DNA from: Streptomyces sp. NBC_00286
GTDB taxonomy: Bacteria; Actinomycetota; Actinomycetes; Streptomycetales; Streptomycetaceae
Reading direction: 5' to 3'
NCBI RefSeq assembly: GCF_036173125.1
Contig: NZ_CP108054.1
Location: forward strand, 9,369,501 to 9,433,500
DNA: 64,000 nucleotides
Within the stretch, counting starts at the first letter, position 1; the number at the start of each line of letters is the position of its first letter. Position numbers and translations under genes: made by a program. Positions 50,311 to 59,651 of this stretch are shown in pieces. Below the pieces are notes generated by a model. It was given only the letters and a program-made list of their open reading frames with translations, searched no databases and was not told the origin of the DNA.

Positions 50311-51336
50311 ATGGCAGAACTCGAAGTCGCGCTGATCGGCGCGGGCGGCATCGCCCGCACGCATCTGCCCGCGTGGGCCGCCCTCGGCGCGCGCGTACGC
50401 CTGTACGCACCCGACGCCCGCGCCCCCGCCCTCGCTCGCGAGTTCGGCGCGACGTCAGTGGGCTCCTTGGGCGAGGCGATCACCGGGGCGGCCGTGGTGG
50501 ATGTGTGCACCCCGACCGACACCCACCGGCAGATCACGCTGGCCGCCGTCGCGGCGGGGGCCCATGTCCTGTGCGAGAAGCCGCTGGCGCTCAGCGCGGC
50601 CGAGGCCGAGGAGATGGCCGACGCGGCGCAAGCGGCCGGGGTGAGGCTGTACCCGGGACATGTCGTGCGCTTCTTCCCCGCCTACGCCCGGCTTCGGGAC
50701 CTGGTCGCCGGAGGCGGTCTGGGCCGGGTGGCGGTCGCGCGGTTCACCCGTACCGGCCGCTATCCCACCTGGAGCGGCTGGTTCGCCGACCCGGCCCGTT
50801 CCGGCGGGATTCTGACGGACCAGATGATCCACGACATGGACATCGCCCGCTGGCTCTTCGGCGAGGTCGTACGGGTTCACGCCCGGCACCAGGGGCATCT
50901 CACCACCCCGGCCCCGGAAGGGGCGGTCGCCACCGGCACCGCCGTACTCACTCACGCGGGAGGCGCCATCACACAGGTCGTAGGGGTGTGGGGGCCGCCG
51001 GCAACGCCGTTCCGCACCACGTTCCATGTGTCGGGCACCGGCGGGACCGTCCAGCACGACTCGCAGGCCCACCTCGACCTGCGGATCACCGGTGCCGTGT
51101 CCGGCGGCCCGGCGGACGGCATACCCGGCGGAGAGTTCGGTCCGTCGCCCTACCTCACCCAGATCCGCGAGTTCGCCGAGGCGTTCGCGGGCGGTCCGGA
51201 ACCACGGGTGAGCGGCCGGGACGGCGTGGCCGCCGTCCGCATCGCCGAGGCCGCGGCGGAGTCCGCCCGTACCGGCCGGACCGTAGAGCTCGCCGCGCGG
51301 CCAACCACCGTACCCACAGGGGGAATCGACCAGTGA
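50311..51336 (+). CDS. Gfo/Idh/MocA-family oxidoreductase (first copy)
   Basis: 341 residues from an ATG with AGGAGG upstream. NAD(P)-binding start VALIGAGGIARTHLPAWAAL, the family motif HVLCEKPLALSAAEAE with the catalytic-site lysine, and ILTDQMIHDMDIARWLFGEV carrying the conserved Asp/His of the C-terminal domain. It oxidises or reduces a sugar or polyol with NAD(P). It overlaps the second copy (GTGA at 51333), and both lie downstream of the importer, 49 bp from the last permease. Confidence 0.93.
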   Translation: MAELEVALIGAGGIARTHLPAWAALGARVRLYAPDARAPALAREFGATSVGSLGEAITGAAVVDVCTPTDTHRQITLAAVAAGAHVLCEKPLALSAAEAEEMADAAQAAGVRLYPGHVVRFFPAYARLRDLVAGGGLGRVAVARFTRTGRYPTWSGWFADPARSGGILTDQMIHDMDIARWLFGEVVRVHARHQGHLTTPAPEGAVATGTAVLTHAGGAITQVVGVWGPPATPFRTTFHVSGTGGTVQHDSQAHLDLRITGAVSGGPADGIPGGEFGPSPYLTQIREFAEAFAGGPEPRVSGRDGVAAVRIAEAAAESARTGRTVELAARPTTVPTGGIDQ

Positions 51337-52370
51337 GAGTCGCCGTACTGTCCTTCGCCCATGTGCACGCAGCGACCTACATCGGGCTGCTGCGCGACCG
51401 CGACGGCATCGAACTGATCACCTCGGATCCGGACGCCCCGCCGGACGACCCCACCCGGGGCCGTCAACTCGCCGAAAGCCTGGGTGCCGCCTACGCCGAC
51501 ACCTGGGACGAGGTGTTCGCCCTCCGTCCCGACGCCGTGGTGGTCACCAGCGAGAACGCCCGGCACCGGCACCTGGTCGAGCGGGCCGCCGCGGCCGGGG
51601 CCCATGTGCTCTGCGAGAAGCCCCTCGCGACCACGGAGGCGGACGCACGAGCCATGATCGACGCCTGTGAGCGCGCCGGGGTCGGGCTGATGACCGCCTA
51701 TCCCGTACGGTTCAGCCCCGCCTTCACCGCCCTGCGCCGCGCGCTGGCCAACGGCTCGCTCGGCGGCCTGATCAGCGTCCACGGAGCCAACAACGGCTCC
51801 AACCCGGCCCGTACGCGCCCCTGGTTCGCCGACCCGGAACTGGCGGGCGGCGGAGCTCTGGCCGACCACACCGTCCATATCGCCGACCTCGTTGACGCGT
51901 TGCTGGACGGCGAGCAGGCGGCAGAGGTGTACGCCCAGGCCAACAGCATCCTGGACGACGACGGCCCCGCTCCGGACGTCGAGACCGCGGCGCTTGTCAC
52001 CGTCCGGTACCCCAGCGGGTTGGTCGCCGCCGTGGACGCCAGCTGGAGCCATCCGCCGGACCACCCCACCTGGGGCGGGCTCGCCATGACCTGCGTCGGC
52101 GAGAAGGCGATCGTGGAGTTCGACGCCTTCCCCCCGCTGCTCGGCGGGTTCGACTCCACCACCGGTCGCGACCGTTGGGAGGCGGGCGGAGCAGACCTGG
52201 ACGCCGCCATGCTCGAGGAGTTCCTCGACACCGTACGCACCGGACGGCGGCCGTCTCCCGACGGCGAGACGGGCCTGCGCACCCTCCGGATCGTGCTGGC
52301 CGCCTACGAGTCGCTGCGCACCGGACAACCGGTCGCACTGACGGATCCCCTTGGCGCGACCGGCGGCTGA
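51333..52370 (+). CDS. Gfo/Idh/MocA-family oxidoreductase (second copy)
   Basis: 345 residues from GTG 51333. The N-terminal motif is reduced (VAVLSFAHVHAATYIGLLRD in place of GxGxxG), as in several paralogs that pair with a canonical partner. HVLCEKPLATTEADARAMID and GGGALADHTVHIADLVDALL are clear. It probably acts in the same pathway as the first copy; loss of the classical glycine motif could mean altered cofactor handling. It ends the operon, convergent with the CoA-ligase gene. Confidence 0.9.
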   Translation: MRVAVLSFAHVHAATYIGLLRDRDGIELITSDPDAPPDDPTRGRQLAESLGAAYADTWDEVFALRPDAVVVTSENARHRHLVERAAAAGAHVLCEKPLATTEADARAMIDACERAGVGLMTAYPVRFSPAFTALRRALANGSLGGLISVHGANNGSNPARTRPWFADPELAGGGALADHTVHIADLVDALLDGEQAAEVYAQANSILDDDGPAPDVETAALVTVRYPSGLVAAVDASWSHPPDHPTWGGLAMTCVGEKAIVEFDAFPPLLGGFDSTTGRDRWEAGGADLDAAMLEEFLDTVRTGRRPSPDGETGLRTLRIVLAAYESLRTGQPVALTDPLGATGG

Positions 52371-52394
52371 ACTCCCAGCAGATGGCCGTCGACG

Positions 52395-53921
52395 TCAGGA
52401 CTGGGCGGTACGTCCCGCGGTGCGCGCCCGGTCCCAGGTGCCGGCGGTGACGCCGCGTTCCCGCAGGGCCGCTTTGCGGACCTTGCCGGTCTCGGTCAGC
52501 GGCAGGGACGGGACCGTCTCGATGTAGCGGGGCACGGCGAACGCGGGCAGCTCCAGCGCGCAGTGCCGGGTCAGGTCCTCCGGGTCCAGATCGGTGCCGG
52601 GCCGGACGACGATCGCGACCATCACCTCGTCCTCGGCCAGTTCGGAGGAGACCGGGAACGCGGCGGCCTCGGCGACCGCCGGATGGGTGCGGACCGCCGA
52701 CTCCACCTCGGACGAGGAGATGTTCTCGCCGCGGCGCCGGATGACGTCCTTGATCCGGTCGACGAAACGGAACCAGCCGTCCGGCTCGCGGATCACGCGG
52801 TCGCCGGTCCGGCGCCAGGAGTCGGAGGGCTCCATCGCGTCGCCCACATAGCCGGTCGAGAAGGCGTGCTCCCGGTGGCTGCGGACGACGAGTTCACCGG
52901 GCGTCCCGTCCGCAACAGGAGCGAGGCCTTCGTCGACCACCCGGGCGGAGAAGCCCGCGCGTACGGTGCCGAGGTAGCCGGGACGGGTCTCCTCGGGTGT
53001 GGAGCCGGTGACGAGGTTCGTCTCGGTGGAACCGAACCCGTCGACGAGACGGATGCCGAAGCGCTCGCGGAACGGCTCCCACGCGGCGGCAGGGGTCGCC
53101 GGCGACAGCCCGCGCCACGCCCGGTGGGCCCGGTCCTGAGGGCCCGGCGGCTGCGCCAGCAGCATGGGCGCCATCGCACCGAGCAGGTACACCGCGGTCG
53201 CGCCGGTCTGAGCGACCTGCGCCCAGTGCCGCGTTGCGGAGAACCGCCCGCCGACGACGCAGCTCGCGCCCACCGTCATGGCGTGCGCGAGCGTGTTGAG
53301 GGCGTTCGTGTGGAACAGCGGCAGACAGGTGAAGAGCACGTCGTCGGAGGTGAGGCGCAGGGAGTCCGCGACGTTGCGGCCCCACCACACGAACTGGGCC
53401 TGCGGACAGCGGACACCGCGCGACGCGCCCGTGGTTCCCGAGGTGAAGAGAACGGCGGCGGTGTCCTGTGGACGTACCGGGGCGGGCGGGAGCGCTCCGG
53501 TCGTGCCGGGCGCGGGGACGTCCTCCTCGCCCGCCACCCACACCGTGCCCTGATGGCCCGCCTCGACGGCACGTTCCGCCAACTCGCCCTCGGCGTAGAG
53601 GAATCGCGGCTGCGCTTCGTGCAGCACATGTCGCAGCGACCGGCCGCACAGAGCGGTGTTCAACGGCACCACGACCGCGCCGAGCCAGGCGCAGCCCAGG
53701 GTCAGATCGACGAGTTCGATCCGGTTGGGCAACAGGGCCGCGATCCGGTCGCCCGGTCGGCAGCCCCGTGCCGCGAGTGCCCCGGCCATGGTGGCGGCGG
53801 CCTCGCGGGTCTCCGCGTACGTCCGCGTCGTGCCGCCCACCCGCAGAAAGGTCCGGTCGCCGAACTTCTCGGCGGCGTCGACCAGTTGCGGCACGGTCAG
53901 CGCATCCGCGATGCCACCCAC
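52395..53921 (-). CDS. Acyl-CoA synthetase/AMP-dependent ligase (CaiC-like)
   Basis: 508 residues from GTG 53921; the internal GTG at 53894 (VPQLVDAAEKFGDRTFL) would avoid a 25-bp overlap with the upstream remnant. ANL-family motifs: P-loop AVLFTSGTTGASRGVRCPQ, LVDGFGSTETNLVTGS, SWRRTGDRVIREPDGWFRFV, the hinge DRIKDVIRRRGENIS and the catalytic lysine segment LPLTETGKVRKAAL. It activates a carboxylic acid to acyl-CoA, perhaps a carnitine-like or short branched acid. Its adjacent partners (CoA-transferase and MaoC genes) are broken, so the pathway is probably no longer complete. Confidence 0.92.
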   Translation of the reverse strand: MGGIADALTVPQLVDAAEKFGDRTFLRVGGTTRTYAETREAAATMAGALAARGCRPGDRIAALLPNRIELVDLTLGCAWLGAVVVPLNTALCGRSLRHVLHEAQPRFLYAEGELAERAVEAGHQGTVWVAGEEDVPAPGTTGALPPAPVRPQDTAAVLFTSGTTGASRGVRCPQAQFVWWGRNVADSLRLTSDDVLFTCLPLFHTNALNTLAHAMTVGASCVVGGRFSATRHWAQVAQTGATAVYLLGAMAPMLLAQPPGPQDRAHRAWRGLSPATPAAAWEPFRERFGIRLVDGFGSTETNLVTGSTPEETRPGYLGTVRAGFSARVVDEGLAPVADGTPGELVVRSHREHAFSTGYVGDAMEPSDSWRRTGDRVIREPDGWFRFVDRIKDVIRRRGENISSSEVESAVRTHPAVAEAAAFPVSSELAEDEVMVAIVVRPGTDLDPEDLTRHCALELPAFAVPRYIETVPSLPLTETGKVRKAALRERGVTAGTWDRARTAGRTAQS

Positions 53922-54500
53922 CGCAGAACTCCGGCCTCGTGAAGTCGCCGAAGCCGCTCAGGACTGATGCCTGCCACCTCGCTCAGCACCTCGTCGGTGT
54001 CGGCACCGAGCAGGGGCGCGGGTTTGCGTACTCCGCCCGGTGTGCCGCTGAGGCGGATGGGCACACCCTCGTGGAGGAAGGCGCCCGCCGCCGGGTGCTC
54101 AAGACGGACGTAGAAGCCGCGGGCCCTCAACTGCGGGTCGTGCTCGAGGAGTTCGCGACCGTCCTGCACCGCACCGGCCGGAATCCCGCGCTCCTGCAAC
54201 AGCTCGGCAGCGGCATCGGCGGGCATCCCGCGCGCCCAGTCGCCGAGTACGCCCATCGATCAGCGCGCTCTCCCGCCTGCGCCCCTCAGCGGTCGACAGC
54301 CGTTCGTCATCGGCCAGTTCGGGGCGTCCGATCGTATGGCAGAGGGCAGTCCACTCCTCGTCCGAGCGGACGCTGACGGCGAGCCAGCGGTCGGCACCCA
54401 GACACCGGTACACCCCCTGAGGGCTCCACCGCGGGTCTGCGTTGCCCGTCGGCGACCGTGCCGAGGTCGCGGAGAGGTTCATCGTCAGGTGAGTCAGGTC
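53897..54500 (-). pseudogene. CaiB/BaiF-type CoA-transferase (family III), frameshifted and 5'-truncated
   Basis: Two frames carry one protein: RSPTGNADPRWSPQGVYRCL, GADRWLAVSVRSDEEW and STAEGRRRESALID in one, then LGDWARGMPADAAAELLQER, GIPAGAVQDGRELL and PAPLLGADTDEVLSEV in another. The switch lies at about 54250-54254, where one extra G in GATGGGCGTA would explain it (GATGGCGTA restores ALIDGVLGDW). The first half of the enzyme, including the catalytic aspartate region, is missing. Inactive. Confidence 0.7.
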
Positions 54501-54960
54501 AGCAGGTACATCGATTCCGTCACCGTCGGACACCCGGTACCGCCCGTCGAGTTCACGCCCGACGCGGTCGCCCTGCTGCGCTTCGGCGCCGTCACACGCA
54601 ACACCCATCGCATCCACTACGACACCGCCTTCGCCCGGTCCGAAGGGCTGGCCGGCCCGGTCGTCATGGCGCGGTTGCACGGCTGCCTCTTCCATCGGCC
54701 GCGGCGGGATTCGCCGACGAGACCGGACGGGTACGCGAGGTCGCCTGGCAGAACCGGCGCCCGCCCACGCGGGAGACCGGCTCGTGGTCACCGGCACGGT
54801 ACGAGAGGTCGATCCCGCAAGCGGAGAGGTCACCCTCCACCTCGTGGAGCGCTGTGAAGCCCCGGACGGGGAAGACCCCGGCACCATCTGCTGCCGGGGC
54901 CATGCCGCGGTGGTGCTCGCCCGACACCGACCACTGCTGACCAACCGGACATCAGCCGGC
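54489..54960 (+). pseudogene. MaoC-like (R)-hydratase domain protein with two frameshifts
   Basis: The frame starts at GTG 54489 with SVTVGHPVPPVEFTPDAVAL, FGAVTRNTHRIHYDTAFARS, EGLAGPVVMARLHGCLF, then must shift near 54695 to read AAAGFADETGRVREVAWQNR and again near 54770 to read AHAGDRLVVTGTVREVDPAS, GEVTLHLVERCEAPDG and CRGHAAVVL. The hot-dog fold motif with catalytic Asp/His (NTHRIHYD) is preserved but the gene cannot be translated through. It is divergent from the CoA-transferase remnant. Confidence 0.65.
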
Positions 54961-55232
54961 ACGAGTGCCTCCGGAGTACGCAGCCGCGGAGCTGCCGAGG
55001 ATCCCCGCCGACTCCGCCGACCGGAGTGCAGGTTGCCTGCTGCTCGCGTCCCGCGGCGAGAAACGAGGTGGTGTCCACCTCTTCATGACAATGGCCGGCG
55101 TGGCCGCACGTCACCGTGTCGGTAGCGTCAGGCGGGGTCCGCAAGCCCAAACCGCCTCCAATCCGCCTTGCCTTGAAAGAGGTTGTTAGCCTTGGCTGTG
55201 ATCGGTTTCCTTCTGCCCGGCCAAGGTTCGCG

Positions 55233-56435
55233 ATGAACCGCGTCGACTCCTTCCCGCTGGGTGCCGCGACCACACTCGCCGAACTCGCGCGGGATCCGCA
55301 CCCGCGACTGGCGTTGCTGCGTGCGCATGAGCCCGTCTCCTGGCTGCCCGAGCTGGACGGCTGGTTGGTGACGCGTCGCGACCTCGCGTTGAGCGTGATG
55401 CGGGACGCCGCGACCTTCACCGTCGACGACCCTCGGTTCTCCACCGCACAGGTCGTCGGGCCGAGCATGCTGTCCCTGGACGGTGACCAGCACACCCGCC
55501 ACCGTGAGACCTTCACCTCTGCTTTCCGGCCTCGGACGGTGCGTGACGGTTTCGCTTCGTTCATCGAGCGGGAGACCGACCGGCTCATCACCACATTGCA
55601 GCCGACGGGCGCCGTCGAACTGCGACGTGCCTTCGCGGGCCCGCTCGCGGTCGCCGTCGTGACCGAGGCACTCGGGCTGGTCGGCACCACCCCGGTTACG
55701 GTGCTCTCCTGGTACGACTCCATCGTGCGGTCGGTCTCGGCCATCACCGCAGGGCATGAGGTGGAGCCCGCCGGTGCCGCGGCGTACGCGCGACTACGAG
55801 CCGCTGTGGAAGCCACCGTCGCCGACGGCGGAGGTTCTTCGCTCCTTGTCTCCGCTGCCGGGCGGCTGGCGCTGCCCGAGGTGGCGTCCAATGCCGCGGT
55901 GCTGATGTTCGGAGGCATCGAGACCACCGAGGCGATGATCAACAACGCGCTGCTGCTCCTGCTGCGACACCCGGATCAACTCGCCCCGGTCCGGGCCGAC
56001 TTCGACCTGCTGGACGGAGCGATAGAGGAATCCCTGCGCCTGGAACCCGGCGCGGCGGTCGTGGACCGCTACGCCACCCGTGACATCGTCCTCGGCCCGG
56101 CCGCGATCCGCCGGGGTGACTTGGTCACCGTCTCCCTGACGGGTGCCAACCGCGACCCGGCCGTCTTCCCCGACCCCGATCGGTTCGATGTCCGACGCGA
56201 GAACGCGCGTCTCCAACTGGCCTTCGCACACGGCCCCCACTACTGCCTTGCCGCGCACCTCGCCCGCCTGGAGACCCGTATCGCCCTCCAGCGCCTGCTC
56301 GAACGCCTCCCCGCCCTGCGGCTCGACCCGGACCGCCCGGCCACTCCGCACGGTCTGGTCTTCCGCAAGCCCCCCACCCTGCATGTGCTCTGGGACAGCA
56401 GGGCCTTGGCATCAAGGGACCACCGGCCTCGCTGA
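55233..56435 (+). CDS. Cytochrome P450
   Basis: 400 residues, standard bacterial class I length. Start ATG 55233 has only a weak AAGG upstream. I-helix AAVLMFGGIETTEAMINNAL, K-helix EESLRLEP (ExxR), PERF-like DPDRFDVRREN and heme loop LAFAHGPHYCLAAHLARLE with Cys338. The heme loop has CxA where CxG is commonest. It hydroxylates or otherwise oxidises a small molecule, needing ferredoxin and reductase that are not encoded nearby. It follows the decayed acyl-CoA cluster and is probably unrelated to the genes on its right. Confidence 0.94.
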   Translation: MNRVDSFPLGAATTLAELARDPHPRLALLRAHEPVSWLPELDGWLVTRRDLALSVMRDAATFTVDDPRFSTAQVVGPSMLSLDGDQHTRHRETFTSAFRPRTVRDGFASFIERETDRLITTLQPTGAVELRRAFAGPLAVAVVTEALGLVGTTPVTVLSWYDSIVRSVSAITAGHEVEPAGAAAYARLRAAVEATVADGGGSSLLVSAAGRLALPEVASNAAVLMFGGIETTEAMINNALLLLLRHPDQLAPVRADFDLLDGAIEESLRLEPGAAVVDRYATRDIVLGPAAIRRGDLVTVSLTGANRDPAVFPDPDRFDVRRENARLQLAFAHGPHYCLAAHLARLETRIALQRLLERLPALRLDPDRPATPHGLVFRKPPTLHVLWDSRALASRDHRPR

Positions 56436-57085
56436 CGCACCAGGGCATCACGTTCTGGCGGTGCCGACCTGGAAGCGCAAGATCCGCGTTCTGACCATGT
56501 GGCTCACTGCCATCCCGCTCGGCCGGGATCTGGTCTCCCTCGCCTCGGTCCGGCTCCCGCGGAACGCGTCCGCTGCGAACAGCGATCCACAGCGCTCCCG
56601 CGGCAGCCGGGCGAGTGGACTCCCGGTCGCGAGCACGCCGGAAGGGCTCAGCGGCCGCGCGTGCGCCGGCAGTCGGCCGGACGCTCGGTGCCGGCCGGCT
56701 CGATGCGCCGATAAGGCCGGCGGCCGTCGACCCGCGGGACAACTCCAGCGGGGCGAGCGGAGGAGGTGCCGCACCCGGCTCCGGCTGGACATGTGTTCGC
56801 CTCCTTCGCTCAGCGGTGCGGAGTACCCGGCAAGTCGACCTGGGAACGGGTGACTTCGGACGGTGCAGGTGTGCGGCCCGGATACCCGGGCACTCCGGTC
56901 GGCGGTGTGTCCGCTCGCGGACCGTCCGGCCTGCCCCGTAATGTCCGCATGGCCTCGGTCTCGAACAGTATGACGGGAGCGATCGGACTGGTTGTCGGGG
57001 ACTTCCGCCGGACGGCAGGGACCAGGGCGTGCCTGCGCAGAGGCGTTCGAAAGGGCGCCGACAAACACGGGGAAAGGGTGGCGCA
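56436..57085. other. 650-bp region without a convincing gene
   Basis: Both strands carry only unconvincing open frames. One plus-strand stretch from about 56461 (TWKRKIRVLTMWLTAIPLGR, DLVSLASVRLPRN) has a faint likeness to the C-terminal tail of respiratory NAD(P)/FAD oxidoreductases (RDVVSLGS-like end), which would suit the respiratory remnants to the right, but I cannot support it further. The leader of the CoxII-like gene occupies the end (GGGGAAAGGGTGGCGCA). Confidence 0.35.
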
Positions 57086-57910
57086 GTGAAGCAACGTCAT
57101 ATCTTCGGCGACGTCTTCGCTCTGGAGTCGATCGTCGCGGGCGTGGTATTCCTCGTCGTCCTTGCCCTGCTCGGCTACGCGCTTCTCAGGCGGCGGGCAG
57201 CGCGGCAGGTGACCGCCTCCGAACGTGCGGAGCGTCCACGGCTGGAGGCCTACTACGTAGGCGTCCTGACCGCGTTCGCCGTGTTCCTGGTGGCGTGGAC
57301 GGCATGGCAGAACCACCGGGAGCACCAGGCGGCCGAGCGCCCGCCCGTGCGCGTCGACGTCTCCTCGTTCCAGTGGTGCTGGAACTTCAGCTACCCGCAG
57401 GCACCCGCACCGCGCAGTGTCACCGGGACGTGCCGGGGCGACGACCTGCCGACCCTGGTCGTGCCGACCGGCCGCCCCGTGCAACTCCGGCTGACGTCCC
57501 GTGACGTCATCCACTCGCTGTGGGTACCGCACCTGCGGTACAAGATGGATGCCTTCCCCAACCACGTGAACACCTTCACCGTCACCCTGGACCGGGAGGG
57601 CCGCTGGATGGGCAAGTGCGCGATGTGCGCTGACAGCCGCCCCGGTGTCCTCGTCTTTGACGTCGACGAAACGCTCACCGACATGTCCCCGCTCGCCGAC
57701 CCCGGGTTCCAGGCTCGCGCCCGTCGCCGGGGCGCTGGTCTGCGGGCCCAACAGCAGGTTGCCGTGGAGTGGCTCCTCGCGCGTCCCTGTCGCTTGCGCG
57801 GCGGTGTCATCCGTCATGCCCGTACCTACTCGCTCACGTGTCGTCGGCCTCCTCCGCCTCATCCGGGGCGGCACGCACCAGCTCGATGCGGCGCCGCTGC
57901 CAGTCGGTGA
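57086..57910 (+). pseudogene. Cytochrome c oxidase subunit II-like gene fused to a haloacid-dehalogenase N-terminus
   Basis: From GTG 57086: two membrane helices (FALESIVAGVVFLVVLALLG, YYVGVLTAFAVFLVAWTAWQ), then the cupredoxin domain (VDVSSFQWCWNFSYPQ, DVIHSLWVPHLRYKMDAFPN) up to the first CuA cysteine, GRWMGKCA. There the expected second Cys, His and Met are missing; the frame instead continues MCADSRPGVLVFDVDETLTD then MSPLA, which is the start of a type II haloacid dehalogenase (HAD motif I DVDETL) with its own ATG at 57623. Similarity then ends, and the open frame runs 77 bp into the convergent cytochrome b gene. CuA cannot form. Confidence 0.7.
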
Positions 57911-59474
57911 CGGGCAGCTCCACCCGCTTGCCGAAGTACCACCGGCTGAGCCCGTTGCGGATGCGGTGCTTGTGGAACCAGCGCCATACCTCCGTACCGT
58001 GTGCCCGTGGCCGTGGCTCGGCGCGCACGAGGATGCGGTAGGCCCCGGCCGGGGGCAGCAGTGTCCGTGCCTGCTCGTAGCCGCCGGCCGCGCTCTGCCG
58101 TACCTCGGCGGCCGCCTGACCCTCCAGCAGACGTCGGCGGTCGGCCGCCTGCAGTCCCAGGCACGCCCGTTTGGTCGCGTGGTAGGCCAGGAACGGCAGC
58201 ACGAACAGCGCGGTGCGGAAGGTCCATGTCACCAGTTCCAGCGGGATGTCGAAGACGAGCGCGATGACGTCCTGTCCGCCGGCCATGAGCAGCACGGCGT
58301 AGGCGCATACCGCGGCGACGCCCAGGGCGGTGCGGGTGGGCTGGTTGCGCGGGCGGTCGCACAGATGCTGCTCGGGCATGGGCCCGGTGATCCACCGCTC
58401 GAAGTACGGATAGCTGTACAGGATGAGGAACAGGGTGACGGGCAGGACCACGCCCGGCAGGAACACGTCCCACACGACGGTGTGCCCGGCGACGTCGGTC
58501 TCCGCAGCGGGGATCAGGCGCAGTGCGCCCTCCAGAAAGCCCACGTACCAGTCCGGCTGGGAATCGATGGACACCTGATCGGTTCGGTAGGGGCCGAACG
58601 CCCAGATCGGGTTGATCTGCAGCAGTGCCCCGAGGAAGGTCAGCACGCCCGCCACGGTGAAGAACAGGCCGATGGACTTGGTCGCGTACTGCGGGTAGAG
58701 CGGCTTGCCGATCACGTTGCGGTTGGTGCGGCCCGGCCGGGCCCACTGGGTGTGCTTGTGGTCGACGACGAACGTCAGGTGGACGGCGACGAGCGCCAGC
58801 AGAAGTCCCGGCACCAGCAGGATGTGGGCCACGTACAGGCGCGGGATGATCTCGTCCCCGGGGTACTCGCCGCCGAAGACGAAGAACGACAGGTAGGTGC
58901 CGACGACGGGAATCGAGAGCATGATGCCCTGGGCCGTGCGCAGGCCGGTCCCGGAGAGCAGGTCGTCGGGGAGCGAGTAGCCGCAGAAACCCTCCAGGAT
59001 GGCCAGCAAGAACAGCGTCACGCCGATCGTCCAGTTCACCTCCCGGGGCTTTCGAAAGGCACCGGTGAAGAAGATCCGCAGCAGGTGCACGCCGATCGCG
59101 GCGACGAACACCAGGGCGCCCCAGTGGTGGATCTGCCGGATCAGCAGACCGCCGCGCACGTCGAAGCTGATGTGCAGCACCGAGGCGTACGCCTCCGACG
59201 TCAGCACACCCCGCAGCGGCTCGTAGGAGCCGGTGTACGGCTGCTTCGCCATGTCGGTCTGGAAGAAGAAGGTCAGGAAGACGCCCGTCAGCACAAGGAC
59301 GAGCAGGCTGTACAGGGCGATCTCACCCAGCAGGAACGACCAGTGGTCGGGGAACGCCTTGCGCAGGAACTCCTTGCCCGCGGAAGAGAGCGGGAGACGC
59401 TTGTCGAGCGCGCTCACCACTCGTTCCCCACCCGCAGTCGACCGGGTCGGTCGGTTCTCGTCAGCCACCGCCAC
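57834..59474 (-). CDS. Cytochrome bc complex cytochrome b subunit (QcrB-like)
   Basis: 546 residues from GTG 59474 (AGGAGGG twelve bases upstream); an upstream GTG at 59501 is possible. Heme-binding helices: LLIRQIHHWGALVFVAAIGV then HLLRIFF, and RLYVAHILLVPGLLLALVAV then HLTFVVDHKHTQ. The quinol-site helix region (EGFCGYSLPDDLLSGTGLR) and the long Streptomyces-type C-terminal tail are present. It would be the quinol-oxidising membrane subunit of a bc complex. No Rieske or cytochrome c1/cc gene is next to it, so it is a stand-alone second copy. Confidence 0.92.
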   Translation of the reverse strand: MAVADENRPTRSTAGGERVVSALDKRLPLSSAGKEFLRKAFPDHWSFLLGEIALYSLLVLVLTGVFLTFFFQTDMAKQPYTGSYEPLRGVLTSEAYASVLHISFDVRGGLLIRQIHHWGALVFVAAIGVHLLRIFFTGAFRKPREVNWTIGVTLFLLAILEGFCGYSLPDDLLSGTGLRTAQGIMLSIPVVGTYLSFFVFGGEYPGDEIIPRLYVAHILLVPGLLLALVAVHLTFVVDHKHTQWARPGRTNRNVIGKPLYPQYATKSIGLFFTVAGVLTFLGALLQINPIWAFGPYRTDQVSIDSQPDWYVGFLEGALRLIPAAETDVAGHTVVWDVFLPGVVLPVTLFLILYSYPYFERWITGPMPEQHLCDRPRNQPTRTALGVAAVCAYAVLLMAGGQDVIALVFDIPLELVTWTFRTALFVLPFLAYHATKRACLGLQAADRRRLLEGQAAAEVRQSAAGGYEQARTLLPPAGAYRILVRAEPRPRAHGTEVWRWFHKHRIRNGLSRWYFGKRVELPVTDWQRRRIELVRAAPDEAEEADDT

Positions 59475-59651
59475 AGTGTGTTTCGCCCTCCTGCCGCCCA
59501 CTTCGGCGACTGCGCTGCGTGCTCAGTCGCTGACTGCTGGTTTCGAGCCTGACACGGGTGTCCCCGGTACGCGCGGACCAAACAGGGGGTGCCTCCATGT
59601 CCTTCGTCAAGGCGCCCCTGTCGGGTTTGGGATGATTCGGTCTTGCCGGGG

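Noticed and set aside
54830..55945. A 371-codon minus-strand frame opposite the P450 gene
   Set aside because: No motif; the P450 on the plus strand has heme loop, ExxR and I-helix motifs.
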